Below, in pieces: positions 44,752 to 53,635 of a stretch of 64,000 nt of DNA (position 1 is its first letter; every line of letters starts with the position of its first letter). Under the pieces are notes generated by a model, which ran no database searches, was not told the origin of the DNA, and worked only from the letters and a program-made list of their open reading frames with translations. This DNA comes from Sphingorhabdus sp. M41 (GTDB taxonomy: Bacteria > Pseudomonadota > Alphaproteobacteria > Sphingomonadales > Sphingomonadaceae), in contig NZ_CP014545.1 in assembly GCF_001586275.1 (NCBI RefSeq), forward strand, positions 2,506,501-2,570,500, in the 5' to 3' direction. Position numbers and translations under genes: made by a program.

Positions 44752-46200
44752 TCAGAAAGTCAGCAGCGACAGCAGGTCTTTGACTGTGCCGAGATCATAT
44801 TCTTCGTTGGCCGGAGACCATTGGCGGTTTGATCCCAGATAGGAGCCATTATCAAGCTCGAGCAGCCCGATAATCGTCTCCGCCACGATCCGTCCACCGA
44901 CCGGCCCCAGCCCTTCACCTTGCACGAAGGTTCCGGGCGATGCCTCCTGACCAATCGCACCGGCTTCTGCCAATATGTAAAGCCACAAGGGTGTTCCCGC
45001 ATCGAGGCTCGCGGGAGGATTCGCAGCCGCTGCCAGCGCTTTGGCCACACTGGAAACCTGATCAATTTCTGTATCCGGACGTTCGCAGGCTTCCGCGATA
45101 GTTTCACCCGAGGGCAGACGAAACGCCTGTCCGCGCAAGAAATTACGGGTAGCCAGCGATTTTTCGCCATTGGTCACAAACGGCAGGTTCAGAAGATCTT
45201 TCGCCATTTTGACATCGAGCTTGTCGGCCCGGTCAACGGTCGGGTCCGACAGATCGAGCACTTGCGGCCACTGCACCACAGCATCCGCATCATTCAAGGC
45301 ACCGAAGCCGTGGCCTAGCGTGGGGCCAAACACCTCAAGCGCCGGCTTGCCAGCCTGAATCTGGATACGCTGCGGAATCATCGAATGGCCAAACCGATAG
45401 GCCGCGACGGAAAATTCGACCGGTATGTAGGGATCGGCACCAAAATGTTCGCCAAAATGGCAATCTTCCGGCCGATAAATGAAACGGCCATTGCCAAAAA
45501 TATCATCCAGCAGCGGCTGCCCGACCAGAGCGCGCAGATAGTCGTTCACCACCACCCATTGGTAATGCCAGGTAACAACCCGTCGCGCTTCTTCAAACAG
45601 ATGGTCTGCGGCCACTTTCTTCCCGTCCAGATGATCGACAACCTTGTTGTGGAAACGGATCATGCCCAGCTGCAGTTGCGAGATAATCCGGTTTTCATCG
45701 TTGCGCGGATCGCCGATAATGGCCCGATATTGCGGCGAGCGCAGCAGATCGTCTGTTTGGAAAGCGGTTGCACCCGGCATATCAGCACCGGTGAGCAGCT
45801 TCACGCCGTTAAACTTGGGTTGATCGTGGAAATACATGAACGGCGAGCCTTCCGGCCCGTCCCCGTAGATGCAATCCAGATCCAGAGTCGGCGTCCGGAA
45901 ATTGGTCGTCGCTTCCGGCCGGTCCAGTCTTGCAAAACTGCTGGTTAGGTCCAGCGTGATATCATGATCGACGAACTGGCCGAAAAAGATATGCGCTACA
46001 GGGATATTATTAGTTTTCTGTGCAGCACCGGTTGATTTCATCGGGCCATTTTTTGCCCCGATGGCCGCCAGTGCATTGGGGTCGACATAAAGCGGGGGAA
46101 GATCACCGAACATTCGTCCGAAGCGGTCACTCCTGTTTGTGCCGCTGGTGCAAAGGGCCGGTAGCCCCTTGAACTCTTTCATTCCATGATGAGTTGCCAT
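44752..46200 (-). CDS. Animal-type heme peroxidase family protein
   Basis: A 482-residue protein of the animal heme-peroxidase (peroxidase-cyclooxygenase) superfamily. It has the distal histidine in FFGQFVDHDITLD, the YGDGPEGSP and LLRSPQYRAIIGDPRNDENR (shown in outline) segments, and the proximal histidine in YRFGHSMIP. It oxidises halides or organic substrates with peroxide, by family. There is no N-terminal signal peptide, so secretion would need another route. The ATG at 46200 is the first in frame. It stands alone. Confidence 0.88.
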   Translation of the reverse strand: MATHHGMKEFKGLPALCTSGTNRSDRFGRMFGDLPPLYVDPNALAAIGAKNGPMKSTGAAQKTNNIPVAHIFFGQFVDHDITLDLTSSFARLDRPEATTNFRTPTLDLDCIYGDGPEGSPFMYFHDQPKFNGVKLLTGADMPGATAFQTDDLLRSPQYRAIIGDPRNDENRIISQLQLGMIRFHNKVVDHLDGKKVAADHLFEEARRVVTWHYQWVVVNDYLRALVGQPLLDDIFGNGRFIYRPEDCHFGEHFGADPYIPVEFSVAAYRFGHSMIPQRIQIQAGKPALEVFGPTLGHGFGALNDADAVVQWPQVLDLSDPTVDRADKLDVKMAKDLLNLPFVTNGEKSLATRNFLRGQAFRLPSGETIAEACERPDTEIDQVSSVAKALAAAANPPASLDAGTPLWLYILAEAGAIGQEASPGTFVQGEGLGPVGGRIVAETIIGLLELDNGSYLGSNRQWSPANEEYDLGTVKDLLSLLTF

Positions 46201-46392
46201 TGATTTCGCTCCATTTACTTTGAGTGATGACCTGCCATTATTGGTCTAGGTCCTGGAGCGACCCGCAAAAATTGTATCCTAGCGTTTCGATTCCCGTCAA
46301 TCTGCATCGATCTTCAGGCGCTATGGCTTTGGCGAAAAGGCAATATTTCTGTGGTTAACGGAAATTTCATCAGGAAATCTGCCATTTTTGAG

Positions 46393-46411
46393 AGCCACAG
46401 GAGTGGCTTTT
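46393..46411 (+). terminator. Small hairpin with T run in the peroxidase upstream region
   Basis: AGCCAC pairs with GTGGCT across AGGA and runs into TTTT on the plus strand. No plus-strand gene ends here, so its use is unclear. The rest of 46201-46445 shows nothing further. Confidence 0.35.
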
Positions 46412-46445
46412 CGGCGCCAGAATTGGCGCGCGCCACCCCGTATGT

Positions 46446-47294
46446 TCACTCCTGCGCGGCATCCACCAACTGCGCGAGATAGCGGGATGCTGCCTGCCCC
46501 GCGGCGCTGTCCGCATCAAATTTGACTGCCTGCTGCCAGTTGTTTCTGGCGTTCACCATATCACCAGCCTGATAGGCAATATTGCCGGCTTCCAGCGCAA
46601 TGGCGGGATCGGTGGCGACCAGTTTTGCAGCCGTTGCAATATCCGATTTGGCCTGCACGAGATCACCGGTACGTCGCGCCAGGGTAGCGGACAGCAACCA
46701 GCCCAGCGGGTCCTCGGGAGCCAGCTGGTGAACCAGGATAAATTGTTTCTTTGCCTCATCATATTGATTCAGCGCAACATATGCGCGCGCCGTATCGAGA
46801 TGCACTTCGCCCTTTAACAATCCATCAAGCGTGGCCGGTCCCAGCGCAGCCTGAAAATATTTCAACGCAACCAGCGGATCTCCGCCAGCGAGCGCCGCAT
46901 TACCGGCCTGCGACCAGAAATTGGCCGCTCGTTCGTCGCCTGCAGCTTGCGCTTTTTCGGCTGACTGGACAAATTCCGATATTGCTTTTTCCCAATTTTC
47001 CTGTTCCGCATAGGCAAAGCCCAGACAATTGCGCGCCAAATATCCGCCGCCCTCAATTTGCCATTTATTCGCTGCGAGCAAACCGGCGGCCGGATCGTCA
47101 GCCGCCTGATCAACGCATTGATCAAAGCGGATGTCGCTTGGAGTTTTTATCCGGGGAGATGGTGAACGGACCACAGACTCCGGCCTGGCTTTCGATGGCC
47201 GCAAAACGGGATCGATCGGGGAACCAAAAGGCGTAGCCGATTGCATCAACAAAGGCAGAATTAGCGAGGATATCATGAGCGGGATGTCCAACAT
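46446..47294 (-). CDS. Secreted TPR-repeat protein
   Basis: A 282-residue protein with a short hydrophobic leader (ISSLILPLLMQSATPFG) and at least five tetratricopeptide-like repeats from residue ~85 on, for example NCLGFAYAEQENWEKAISEF, AALAGGDPLVALKYFQAAL and AYVALNQYDEAKKQFIL. Such repeats form protein-binding surfaces; the partner is unknown. The start at 47294 is the first ATG; one six codons later is possible. It may be co-transcribed with the hydrolase gene upstream. Confidence 0.78.
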   Translation of the reverse strand: MLDIPLMISSLILPLLMQSATPFGSPIDPVLRPSKARPESVVRSPSPRIKTPSDIRFDQCVDQAADDPAAGLLAANKWQIEGGGYLARNCLGFAYAEQENWEKAISEFVQSAEKAQAAGDERAANFWSQAGNAALAGGDPLVALKYFQAALGPATLDGLLKGEVHLDTARAYVALNQYDEAKKQFILVHQLAPEDPLGWLLSATLARRTGDLVQAKSDIATAAKLVATDPAIALEAGNIAYQAGDMVNARNNWQQAVKFDADSAAGQAASRYLAQLVDAAQE

Positions 47295-47317
47295 TGGCTT
47301 GGGTTAAGAAGATTGGC

Positions 47318-48064
47318 TCACCCCAGTCGTGAAACCACGTCAATCAGCAAGGCGATATCCTGATCCCGGGACAGGCGGTGATCGCCATCCTTTATCAGAT
47401 GCACCTGCACATCATCTGAACGGATTTTCTTCGCCGTCTCCAGACTATATTCCCAGGGGACATCACTGTCCCTCTGCCCGTGCAACAAACGCACAGCGCC
47501 ATCAAAGGCAATTTCCTTGTGCAGCAAACGGTTGGCATCGCCCGACTGCCAGAAAGTCTGCGTGGTGACATAGGGCTCGTCGGAATATTCGCTTGCTTCC
47601 TCCAGCTTGCCGTCGCGCAGGATCGTCATTTTCTGTTCCTGGGTAAAGCCCCAGTCGGTGAAGTCAGGCGCAGCGGCAATGCCGACCAGATTTTTCACCC
47701 GCATCGGGCGCGACAATGCGACCAGCAGCATCAGCCAGCCACCCATCGACGAACCGATCAGGGTGATTGACCCCGATGTCACCTTGTCGATCAGGAACAG
47801 CACATCTTCGCGCCAGTCGATCAGACTCTGATCCTCGAAATCGCCACCGCTCGCGCCGCAGCCGGCATAGTCGAGCCGCAGCATCGCCCTGCCCTGTTGC
47901 TTTGCCCATGCGTCGAGCGCCAGCGCCTTGCTGCCTTCCATGTCCGACATATAGCCGGGCAGGAACACCAGCGTCGTCCCCTTCACGCCCGCCTTGGCCG
48001 GCGTGAAGCAATAAGCAAGCGAAGCGCCGCCGGGTCGGTCGAGGTAAATTATGTCGTCTTCCAT
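47318..48064 (-). CDS. Alpha/beta hydrolase
   Basis: A 248-residue soluble hydrolase. The oxyanion region is VFLPGYMSDMEG, the nucleophile motif LIGSSMGGWLMLL (Ser in GSSMG), the acid lies in LHGQRDSDVPW and the histidine in KDGDHRLSR. The sequence is close to bacterial palmitoyl-protein thioesterase-like (ABHD10-type) hydrolases. The ATG at 48064 was chosen over 48169 because the upstream part is not conserved in pattern. Confidence 0.84.
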   Translation of the reverse strand: MEDDIIYLDRPGGASLAYCFTPAKAGVKGTTLVFLPGYMSDMEGSKALALDAWAKQQGRAMLRLDYAGCGASGGDFEDQSLIDWREDVLFLIDKVTSGSITLIGSSMGGWLMLLVALSRPMRVKNLVGIAAAPDFTDWGFTQEQKMTILRDGKLEEASEYSDEPYVTTQTFWQSGDANRLLHKEIAFDGAVRLLHGQRDSDVPWEYSLETAKKIRSDDVQVHLIKDGDHRLSRDQDIALLIDVVSRLG

Positions 48065-48074
48065 ATTGTCACCC

Positions 48075-48236
48075 AATAAGTGCCCCCGCGACGGCGGGGG
48101 ATCATCTCTTGTCCTATAGTATAAAAACGATGGATGAGAAGGCACGTTGACGTGCGTTTGGTGGCTCAACCACCTCTGTCATTGGAATATTACCCGGAGG
48201 ATGGACATCTGCCTGCGCCGGTACACGGCAGATGTC
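48075..48236. other. Hairpin-rich intergenic region
   Basis: Four hairpins follow one another: CCCCCG/CGGGGG (48083-48100), GCACGT-TG-ACGTGC (48142-48155), GGTGG-CTCAA-CCACC (48160-48174) and GACATCTGCC/GGCAGATGTC with a 13-nt loop (48204-48236). A minus-strand 22-codon frame (MTEVVEPPNARQ...) begins at about 48182. No known RNA family is recognised. Confidence 0.45.
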
Positions 48237-48244
48237 ACCGGCGA

Positions 48245-48592
48245 TCAGCTGGCCGCCAAATAGACAATCAAAAGACAGAGAAAGGCGATGATCAACATGC
48301 CGATATTGGATAGCAGCGGCGGTTTGGCCCGGGGCAATATCGCCGCCAGCTCGGCCGGAATCTCGCCCTTGAACCCGAGCTTCCACTTCGGACGATCCTT
48401 GATACCGTCCTCGAGACCGAAGACATGGGAGTCGCCTTCCTTGCCGCGATAGACCAGATCGCCGAAAAAATAGGCTTCGCTGCGCCACTGCTGCTCGTAA
48501 AGCGCGAAGGTCTTGCCAATCACCTCGATCCGCACCCGCCGCTTCAGCGCGCTTCCGCTATCGACAAGCCAGACTTGTTGCAGATCAGACAT
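48245..48592 (-). CDS. Hypothetical C-tail-anchored protein
   Basis: A 115-residue protein with a soluble beta-rich N-terminal part (VRIEVIGKTFALYEQQWRSE) and one C-terminal membrane helix (MLIIAFLCLLIVYLAAS). No family is recognised. It is downstream of the XRE operon on the same strand, separated by 52 bp. Confidence 0.65.
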   Translation of the reverse strand: MSDLQQVWLVDSGSALKRRVRIEVIGKTFALYEQQWRSEAYFFGDLVYRGKEGDSHVFGLEDGIKDRPKWKLGFKGEIPAELAAILPRAKPPLLSNIGMLIIAFLCLLIVYLAAS

Positions 48593-48644
48593 GGGCCGAG
48601 CTTAAGGCAAGATGCGGTCGAGCGCATCACAATTCTTCGCCTCC

Positions 48645-48836
48645 TCAATCGCGCAGGAAAACCTCCTCTATTGCCATGTCGAACAGGTCCGCGATCCGGA
48701 AGGCCAGCGGTAGGGACGGATCATATTTTCCGGTTTCGATCGCGTTGACGCTCTGCCGGGAAACCTTGAGCCGGTCGGCGAGATCAGCCTGCGACCAGTC
48801 GCGCTCGGCGCGGAGTACTTTGAGCCGGTTTTTCAT
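48645..48836 (-). CDS. XRE family HTH regulator, last gene of a membrane operon
   Basis: A 63-residue Cro/C1-type regulator made up almost only of the HTH: LRAERDWSQADLADRLKVSR, then QSVNAIETGKYDPSLPLAF and IADLFDMAIEEVF. This is the short form that is often encoded next to small membrane proteins. Its ATG overlaps the preceding stop by 4 nt. Two copies of a TGTCA-N8-TGACA-type site over the operon promoter (49783-49841) are its probable operators. Confidence 0.9.
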   Translation of the reverse strand: MKNRLKVLRAERDWSQADLADRLKVSRQSVNAIETGKYDPSLPLAFRIADLFDMAIEEVFLRD

Positions 48837-49228
48837 GCTTTCCACCGGACCAGTCCACCGGCGATGCCGAACATGGCCAACCAGATGACACCGATCCACT
48901 GAGGTCCATGAAACAGTACCCCATAGACGTTGAGAAACTGCCAGACCGTCGCGATTCCCAATGTCATCGCGGTTCCGATGATAATTTGCTTGGTCATCAA
49001 CAGGCGTTGATATTCATCATCCATTTCCACCAACAGGCGGAAGATGGTCCAGAATATGCCGAGGATCGGTAGCGCCGTCAGGATGGCCAATACGGCTGCC
49101 ACCGGTTCGCCGGGAGGATTGGCGCTGTTCATCCAGCTCAGCCCACCCACCAGAATGGCGATATAGAGCGACATGAATATCGCCAGCCGGATGGAGTAGC
49201 GCTTCATATATACAGGCATCTTGCTCAT
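48833..49228 (-). CDS. Four-helix membrane protein, XRE operon
   Basis: A 131-residue protein with four hydrophobic segments (LAIFMSLYIAILVGGLSW; AVLAILTALPILGIFWTIF; IIIGTAMTLGIATVWQFL; GVIWLAMFGIAGGLV) and the charged loop VEMDDEYQRLLMTKQ between the second and third. The layout is like proteins found next to short XRE regulators in many bacteria. Function unknown. It overlaps both neighbours by 4 nt. Confidence 0.78.
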   Translation of the reverse strand: MSKMPVYMKRYSIRLAIFMSLYIAILVGGLSWMNSANPPGEPVAAVLAILTALPILGIFWTIFRLLVEMDDEYQRLLMTKQIIIGTAMTLGIATVWQFLNVYGVLFHGPQWIGVIWLAMFGIAGGLVRWKA

Positions 49229-49659
49229 TGGTTCAGCCCTCTGATGCGATAGAAAAAATAGCCAAAGCCCCACGCCGATATCAATATCGCCACGAGATTG
49301 CCCGCGCTCATCGTGCCCAGCTGCTTTTCGAAAACCAGCCAGACCATATTGGCAAAAATGGCCGAGATGATGGCGACAATCGCGCCATTGGCCATCATCT
49401 GGAAAAAATAGTCCTCGAGTTTGCGGCGGTCCAGAGCGGCTGCATAGGTCGCGACATAGGAGAGCAGCAAAACGAGCAGCGCCGCGCCGACGACCTTGGT
49501 CAGCGGCGTGACACTGCCCGGGCGGACTTCGTTCGGGTCGAATATCGAAACCGCGAGCAGGCCCATGCCGACGAGCAGGATGAAGCCGAACATCCAGTCG
49601 GGTTTCAGCAGGCGGCAGAATCGCTGCCAGATACCCGGAGAGCTGCTCCCGGTCATCAT
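49225..49659 (-). CDS. Membrane protein, XRE operon
   Basis: A 144-residue protein with four hydrophobic segments (MFGFILLVGMGLLAVSIF; VVGAALLVLLLSYVATYAA; GAIVAIISAIFANMVWLVF; LVAILISAWGFGYFFYRI) and the loop ALDRRKLEDYFFQMM. The DRRKLEDYF loop recalls the DDEYQRLL loop of the next gene, so the two may be distant relatives that act together. The ATG at 49659 overlaps the stop of the 31-codon gene upstream. Confidence 0.75.
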   Translation of the reverse strand: MMTGSSSPGIWQRFCRLLKPDWMFGFILLVGMGLLAVSIFDPNEVRPGSVTPLTKVVGAALLVLLLSYVATYAAALDRRKLEDYFFQMMANGAIVAIISAIFANMVWLVFEKQLGTMSAGNLVAILISAWGFGYFFYRIRGLNQ

Positions 49660-49751
49660 ATCACACCCAAAAACAGAATAGCGAGCGCCGCCCACATGCC
49701 GATATTTTCATTGGGCGTCATGGCCCGGCCCGAACAGCGTTTCAGTTTCAT
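49656..49751 (-). CDS. 31-residue membrane peptide, first gene of the XRE operon
   Basis: A short frame, MKLKRCSGRAMTPNENIGMW and then ten hydrophobic residues, with GGAG 7 nt upstream of the ATG at 49751. It ends in an ATGA overlap with the next gene, like every other junction in the operon. It has a basic N-terminus and a short hydrophobic C-terminal segment. The call rests on the Shine-Dalgarno and the overlap; there is no family evidence. Confidence 0.5.
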   Translation of the reverse strand: MKLKRCSGRAMTPNENIGMWAALAILFLGVI

Positions 49752-49782
49752 GATCATTCTCCATCAAGTGACATAGACAACA

Positions 49783-49841
49783 TGTCATGTTTGCTTGACT
49801 TATATGCGCGATTCGCATCTTTATGTCAAGTATACATGACA
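49783..49841 (-). promoter_or_regulatory. Promoter and twin operators of the XRE operon
   Basis: TGTCAAGTATACATGACA (49824-49841) is a near-perfect palindrome; TGTCATGTTTGCTTGACT (49783-49800) matches its reverse complement at 15 of 18 positions, 41 bp away. On the minus strand TTGACA (49829-49824) and CATATA (49806-49801) are 17 bp apart. One operator covers the -35 and the other the expected start site. Confidence 0.7.
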
Positions 49842-49995
49842 TTCTGAATAGGGTGCTTTCCTATACGATCTTGCGCCATCCCTGATTTGGTTGACTTGAA
49901 ACTCCAAAAGTCTAAGTCAAATCCAACCCGTTGATGGCTGGTTTCCCAGCCTTCACCGGCCGCAACTTTGACAAATTTTGAGATGACCAGAGCCC

Positions 49996-52002
49996 ATGAC
50001 CGAGATGATCAAGATCACCCTTCCCGACGGTAGCACGCGTGAAGTGGCCATGGGCACTACCCCCGCACAGATTGCCGCCGACATCGGGCCCGGCCTTGCC
50101 AAGGCTGCACTGGCCGCAAAGATCGACGGCGAGCTGCGCGATATCATGCGCCCGCTGGAAGAAGATACCGAGCTGGCCCTGGTCACCTCCCGCGACGAGG
50201 AAGACGCGCTGGAACTGGCGCGGCACGACTATGCCCATATATTGGCAGAGGCAGTGCAGAATATTTTCCCCGGCACGCAAATCACCTTTGGCCCGTCGAC
50301 CGACGACGGCTTCTATTATGACTTCGCCCCCGCCGGTGATCCGTTCACCGACGAGGATCTGCCGAAAATCGAAGAGGAAATGCGCCGCATCATCGCCGCC
50401 GACAAGCCGCTGCGCCGGGAAGTCTGGGAACGCGACGACCTGATCGCCCGCTGGCAGAAAGACGGCGAGACGTTCAAGGCCGAATGGGCTGCCGAACTGC
50501 CCGAGGGCGACGAGATCACCGTCTACTGGTCCGGCGACGACTGGATGGACATGTGCCGCGGACCGCATCTCGCCTCGACCGGCAAGCTCGATCCGAAAGC
50601 GTTCAAGCTGATGCGCGTGTCCGGCGCCTATTGGCGCGGCGACCAGCGCAATCCGCAGCTGTCGCGCATCTACGGCACCGGCTGGCTCAACAAGAAACAG
50701 CTGGGCGCCCATCTGCTGAGACTCGAAGAAGCGGCCAAGCGCGACCACCGCAAGCTCGGCCAGGAAATGGATCTCTATCACATCCAGTCCGAAGCGCAGG
50801 GCAGTATCTTCTGGCATCCCAAGGGCTATGTGATCTGGCAGGCGCTGGAGCAATATATGCGCCGCCGCCAGATCGAGGCCGGTTATGAAGAAGTGAAGAC
50901 GCCACAGCTGATGGACGTGCGGCAATGGGAGCAGTCCGGCCACTGGGGCAAATATAGCGAAAATATGTTCGCTGTCCCCGACGAGGTTCCCGATGCCGAA
51001 AGCGAAGGACCGGTGGTCACCGGCACCGCCGACATGATGGCGATCAAGCCGATGAACTGCCCGGCCCATGTTCTGGTCTTTCGTCAGGGGATCAAGAGCT
51101 ACCGCGACCTGCCGATCCGCATGGCCGAATTCGGCTGCTGCCACCGCAACGAGCCGCATGGCGCGCTGCACGGGCTGATGCGCGTTCGCCAATTCACGCA
51201 GGACGACGCGCATATCTTCTGCACCAGGGAGCAGCTGATCGAGGAAGTCGGCCTGTTCTGCGACATGCTCGACCGCTGCTACCGCGATCTCGGCTTCGAA
51301 AATTACGCGATCAAGCTGGCGCTGCGGCCCGAAAAACGCATTGGCAGCGACGAAATGTGGGACTGGTCCGAACAGTCGCTACGCGACGCAGTCATTGCGA
51401 CCGGACGCGATACCGAAGAATATGGCTGGGAAGAATTGCCCGGCGAAGGTGCTTTTTACGCGCCCAAGCTCGAATTCCACCTGACCGACGCGATTGGCCG
51501 GACCTGGCAGGTCGGCACGATTCAGACCGACACCGTGCTGCCAGAGCGGCTCGACGCGACCTATGTCGGCGAGGATGGCGAACGGCATCAGCCAATCATG
51601 CTCCACCGCGCGATTCTCGGATCATTCGAACGGTTTATCGGCATATTGATCGAACATTATGCCGGCAAGCTGCCGCTCTGGCTGGCGCCGACCCAGGCCG
51701 TCGTCGCCACCATCGTGACCGACGCCAATCCCTATGCGGAGCAGGTTGTTGCAAAACTGAAAGCCGCCGGCATCCGCGTCGAAGCCGATCTGCGCAACGA
51801 GAAGATCAACTATAAGGTGCGCGAACATTCAGTTGGAAAAGTGCCCAATATTCTGGTGGTTGGCATGCGCGAAGCCGAAGAAGGCAAGGTTGCGCTGCGC
51901 CGTCTTGGCCAGAAGGAGCAGGAGTTTCTGACCCTCGACGAGGTTGTTATGATGCTGAAGGAAGAGGCGCTGGCGCCGGACTTGAAATCGGCTGCAAAAT
52001 GA
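49996..52002 (+). CDS. thrS: Threonyl-tRNA synthetase
   Basis: ThrRS charges tRNA-Thr. The 668-residue class II enzyme has, in order, a TGS domain ([20 protein letters not shown]), the editing domain ([18 protein letters not shown] with the H-x-x-x-H type site), the catalytic core with [10 protein letters not shown] and the zinc ligands, motif 2 [17 protein letters not shown], motif 3 [16 protein letters not shown], and the C-terminal anticodon-binding domain. The ATG at 49996 is used. infC follows 136 nt later. Confidence 0.97.
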   Translation: MTEMIKITLPDGSTREVAMGTTPAQIAADIGPGLAKAALAAKIDGELRDIMRPLEEDTELALVTSRDEEDALELARHDYAHILAEAVQNIFPGTQITFGPSTDDGFYYDFAPAGDPFTDEDLPKIEEEMRRIIAADKPLRREVWERDDLIARWQKDGETFKAEWAAELPEGDEITVYWSGDDWMDMCRGPHLASTGKLDPKAFKLMRVSGAYWRGDQRNPQLSRIYGTGWLNKKQLGAHLLRLEEAAKRDHRKLGQEMDLYHIQSEAQGSIFWHPKGYVIWQALEQYMRRRQIEAGYEEVKTPQLMDVRQWEQSGHWGKYSENMFAVPDEVPDAESEGPVVTGTADMMAIKPMNCPAHVLVFRQGIKSYRDLPIRMAEFGCCHRNEPHGALHGLMRVRQFTQDDAHIFCTREQLIEEVGLFCDMLDRCYRDLGFENYAIKLALRPEKRIGSDEMWDWSEQSLRDAVIATGRDTEEYGWEELPGEGAFYAPKLEFHLTDAIGRTWQVGTIQTDTVLPERLDATYVGEDGERHQPIMLHRAILGSFERFIGILIEHYAGKLPLWLAPTQAVVATIVTDANPYAEQVVAKLKAAGIRVEADLRNEKINYKVREHSVGKVPNILVVGMREAEEGKVALRRLGQKEQEFLTLDEVVMMLKEEALAPDLKSAAK

Positions 52003-52138
52003 CCATATGAACAGGGAAGCTGTGGCATTCTCACCACAATTCTGATGGCTAATATGTCTTTCGCCATCAAGAAGGCTTTATTCGTATAAACTTTGCGGCT
52101 AATGAGCCAGCATAGACAACCACTCAGGAGTATTTAAC

Positions 52139-52678
52139 ATAGCTGCACCACCTCGTCGCCCCACGCCGCCTGTAAAAGGCGGCCCGCGCTTCAATGATCT
52201 GATCAATTCCGACACCGTAAGGGTTATCGACGACAAGGGCGAAAACCTTGGCGTGATGAACACGAGGGAAGCGATCGAACGAGCAGCAGAAGTTGGCCTT
52301 GACCTGGTCGAGGTTTCTCCGAACGCGCAGCCTCCGGTTGCGAAATATCTCGATGTCGGCAAATTCAAATATGAGGCCCAGAAAAAGGCCAATGCCGCAC
52401 GCAAGACGCAGAAGGTTCAGGACGTCAAGGAAATCAAGATGCGTCCGAATATCGACGATCATGATTATGACGTCAAAATGCGCAATGTGAACAAGTTCAT
52501 CGACAATGGCGACAAGGTGAAGGTCACCCTTCGCTTCCGCGGTCGTGAAATGTCGCACCAGCAACTCGGCATGGCATTGCTCGTCCGGGTGCAAAACGAC
52601 ATGAAAGAGACTGCCAAGGTCGAGGCCTATCCGAAACTGGAAGGCCGACAGATGCTGATGGTGCTCAGCCCCAAATAA
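52139..52678 (+). CDS. infC: Translation initiation factor IF-3 (AUA start)
   Basis: IF-3 keeps the ribosomal subunits apart and proof-reads start codons. The 179-residue protein has the N-domain ([20 protein letters not shown], then [17 protein letters not shown]), the lysine-rich linker and the C-domain ([36 protein letters not shown]). No ATG or GTG lies in frame before residue ~38. AGGAG at 52126 is followed after 8 nt by ATA at 52139, which opens the frame with the expected length, so the start is AUA. Non-canonical infC starts are known to let IF-3 repress itself. Confidence 0.93.
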   Translation: MAAPPRRPTPPVKGGPRFNDLINSDTVRVIDDKGENLGVMNTREAIERAAEVGLDLVEVSPNAQPPVAKYLDVGKFKYEAQKKANAARKTQKVQDVKEIKMRPNIDDHDYDVKMRNVNKFIDNGDKVKVTLRFRGREMSHQQLGMALLVRVQNDMKETAKVEAYPKLEGRQMLMVLSPK

Positions 52679-52684
52679 TCATTC

Positions 52685-52713
52685 AGGCCCCCGGAGACGG
52701 GGGCCTTTTTTTT
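52685..52713 (+). terminator. Rho-independent terminator after infC
   Basis: AGGCCCCCG-gaga-CGGGGGCCT followed by seven more T. It lies 7 nt after the infC stop. Confidence 0.95.
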
Positions 52714-52733
52714 GATCCGCGGCTATTGGCCGA

Positions 52734-52826
52734 TCAGTCCGGTTGACTGCGAGCAAACCACAGCATGGCGATCCCCACGATCAGGGCCGCACCTGCGATC
52801 ACAATTTCAAATTCATGGTTTACCAT
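52734..52826 (-). CDS. 30-residue membrane peptide
   Basis: The frame MVNHEFEIVIAGAALIVGIA plus ten residues has GAGGAT 5 nt before its ATG at 52826. It has one membrane helix and a basic-polar tail. It is upstream of nothing else on its strand before the infC terminator. It is a plausible small gene; no family is known to me. Confidence 0.45.
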   Translation of the reverse strand: MVNHEFEIVIAGAALIVGIAMLWFARSQPD

Positions 52827-52891
52827 TTTATCCTCTGTGCTTGCCCTCATATAACAGGGCGAAGCTAACAGCGAGTTAAACGGCCCGCGTC

Positions 52892-53629
52892 TCAGGATAC
52901 GGGACTGGCCCGATAGTGAGTCGGAAAATGCCGCTTCAGATTGGCAATCTTCGGCTTGTCCCAACGGACAATATAACCCTGGTTCGGATTATTCTGGATG
53001 AAATCCTGATGATAAGCCTCGGCAGTGTAGAAGCTTTTATAGGCTTCGACCCGGGTCACGATCGGCCGTTTCCAGTAGCCGCCCTTTTCAAGCTGCGCGA
53101 TATAAGCGCGAGCCGCTTTGGCTTGCCCGGCGTTCATCGGCACCAGCGCGCTGCGATATTGTTTGCCACGATCCGGACCCTGCGCGTTGAGCATCGTCGG
53201 GTCGGCTATGACCGAGAAGAAAATCTGCATCAACTGGCCATAGCTGATCTTGCTGGGGTCATAGACCACCCGCACAGCCTCGGCGTGATCGGTCAGGCCA
53301 GCACTGACTAGCTTGTACGAAGCACTGCGCTTGCTGCCACCATGATAGCCGGAAGACGCGCTGATAACGCCCTTGGTATGTTCGAACACAGCTTCCACGC
53401 CCCAGAAACAACCACCGGCGAAAATCGCTACCGCTCGTTTTCCGGTCTCCCCTGCCCTGACACGCGGCATCGGGATGATCGTGGCTTTCTCGGCAGCATG
53501 GGCCTCCGCGACAAATGCCGGCGGATTGTCCAGATCATCGGGCAGCGCGCTCTGCACACCCGCCCAGACCACGGCGACACAGGCCAGGCTGACGCCAAAT
53601 GCGATTGTTCGGGAGAGGATCGGCCCCAC
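52892..53629 (-). CDS. msrA: Peptide-methionine (S)-S-oxide reductase, exported form
   Basis: MsrA reduces methionine-S-sulfoxide in oxidised proteins. The 245-residue protein has an N-terminal signal or anchor (SRTIAFGVSLACVAVVWAGV), so it should act in the periplasm. The catalytic cysteine lies in FAGGCFWGVEAVFEHT, with VSAGLTDHAEAVRVVYDP and SKISYGQLMQIFFSVIADPT further on. A resolving cysteine at the C-terminus is not seen. It follows a 51-residue membrane gene by 6 nt and is probably co-transcribed with it. Confidence 0.93.
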   Translation of the reverse strand: MGPILSRTIAFGVSLACVAVVWAGVQSALPDDLDNPPAFVAEAHAAEKATIIPMPRVRAGETGKRAVAIFAGGCFWGVEAVFEHTKGVISASSGYHGGSKRSASYKLVSAGLTDHAEAVRVVYDPSKISYGQLMQIFFSVIADPTMLNAQGPDRGKQYRSALVPMNAGQAKAARAYIAQLEKGGYWKRPIVTRVEAYKSFYTAEAYHQDFIQNNPNQGYIVRWDKPKIANLKRHFPTHYRASPVS

Positions 53630-53635
53630 CGGAAC

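Noticed and set aside
49912-51213. Minus-strand open frame (433 codons) in thrS
   Set aside because: It is antisense to an essential gene with all motifs present and shows no domain of its own.
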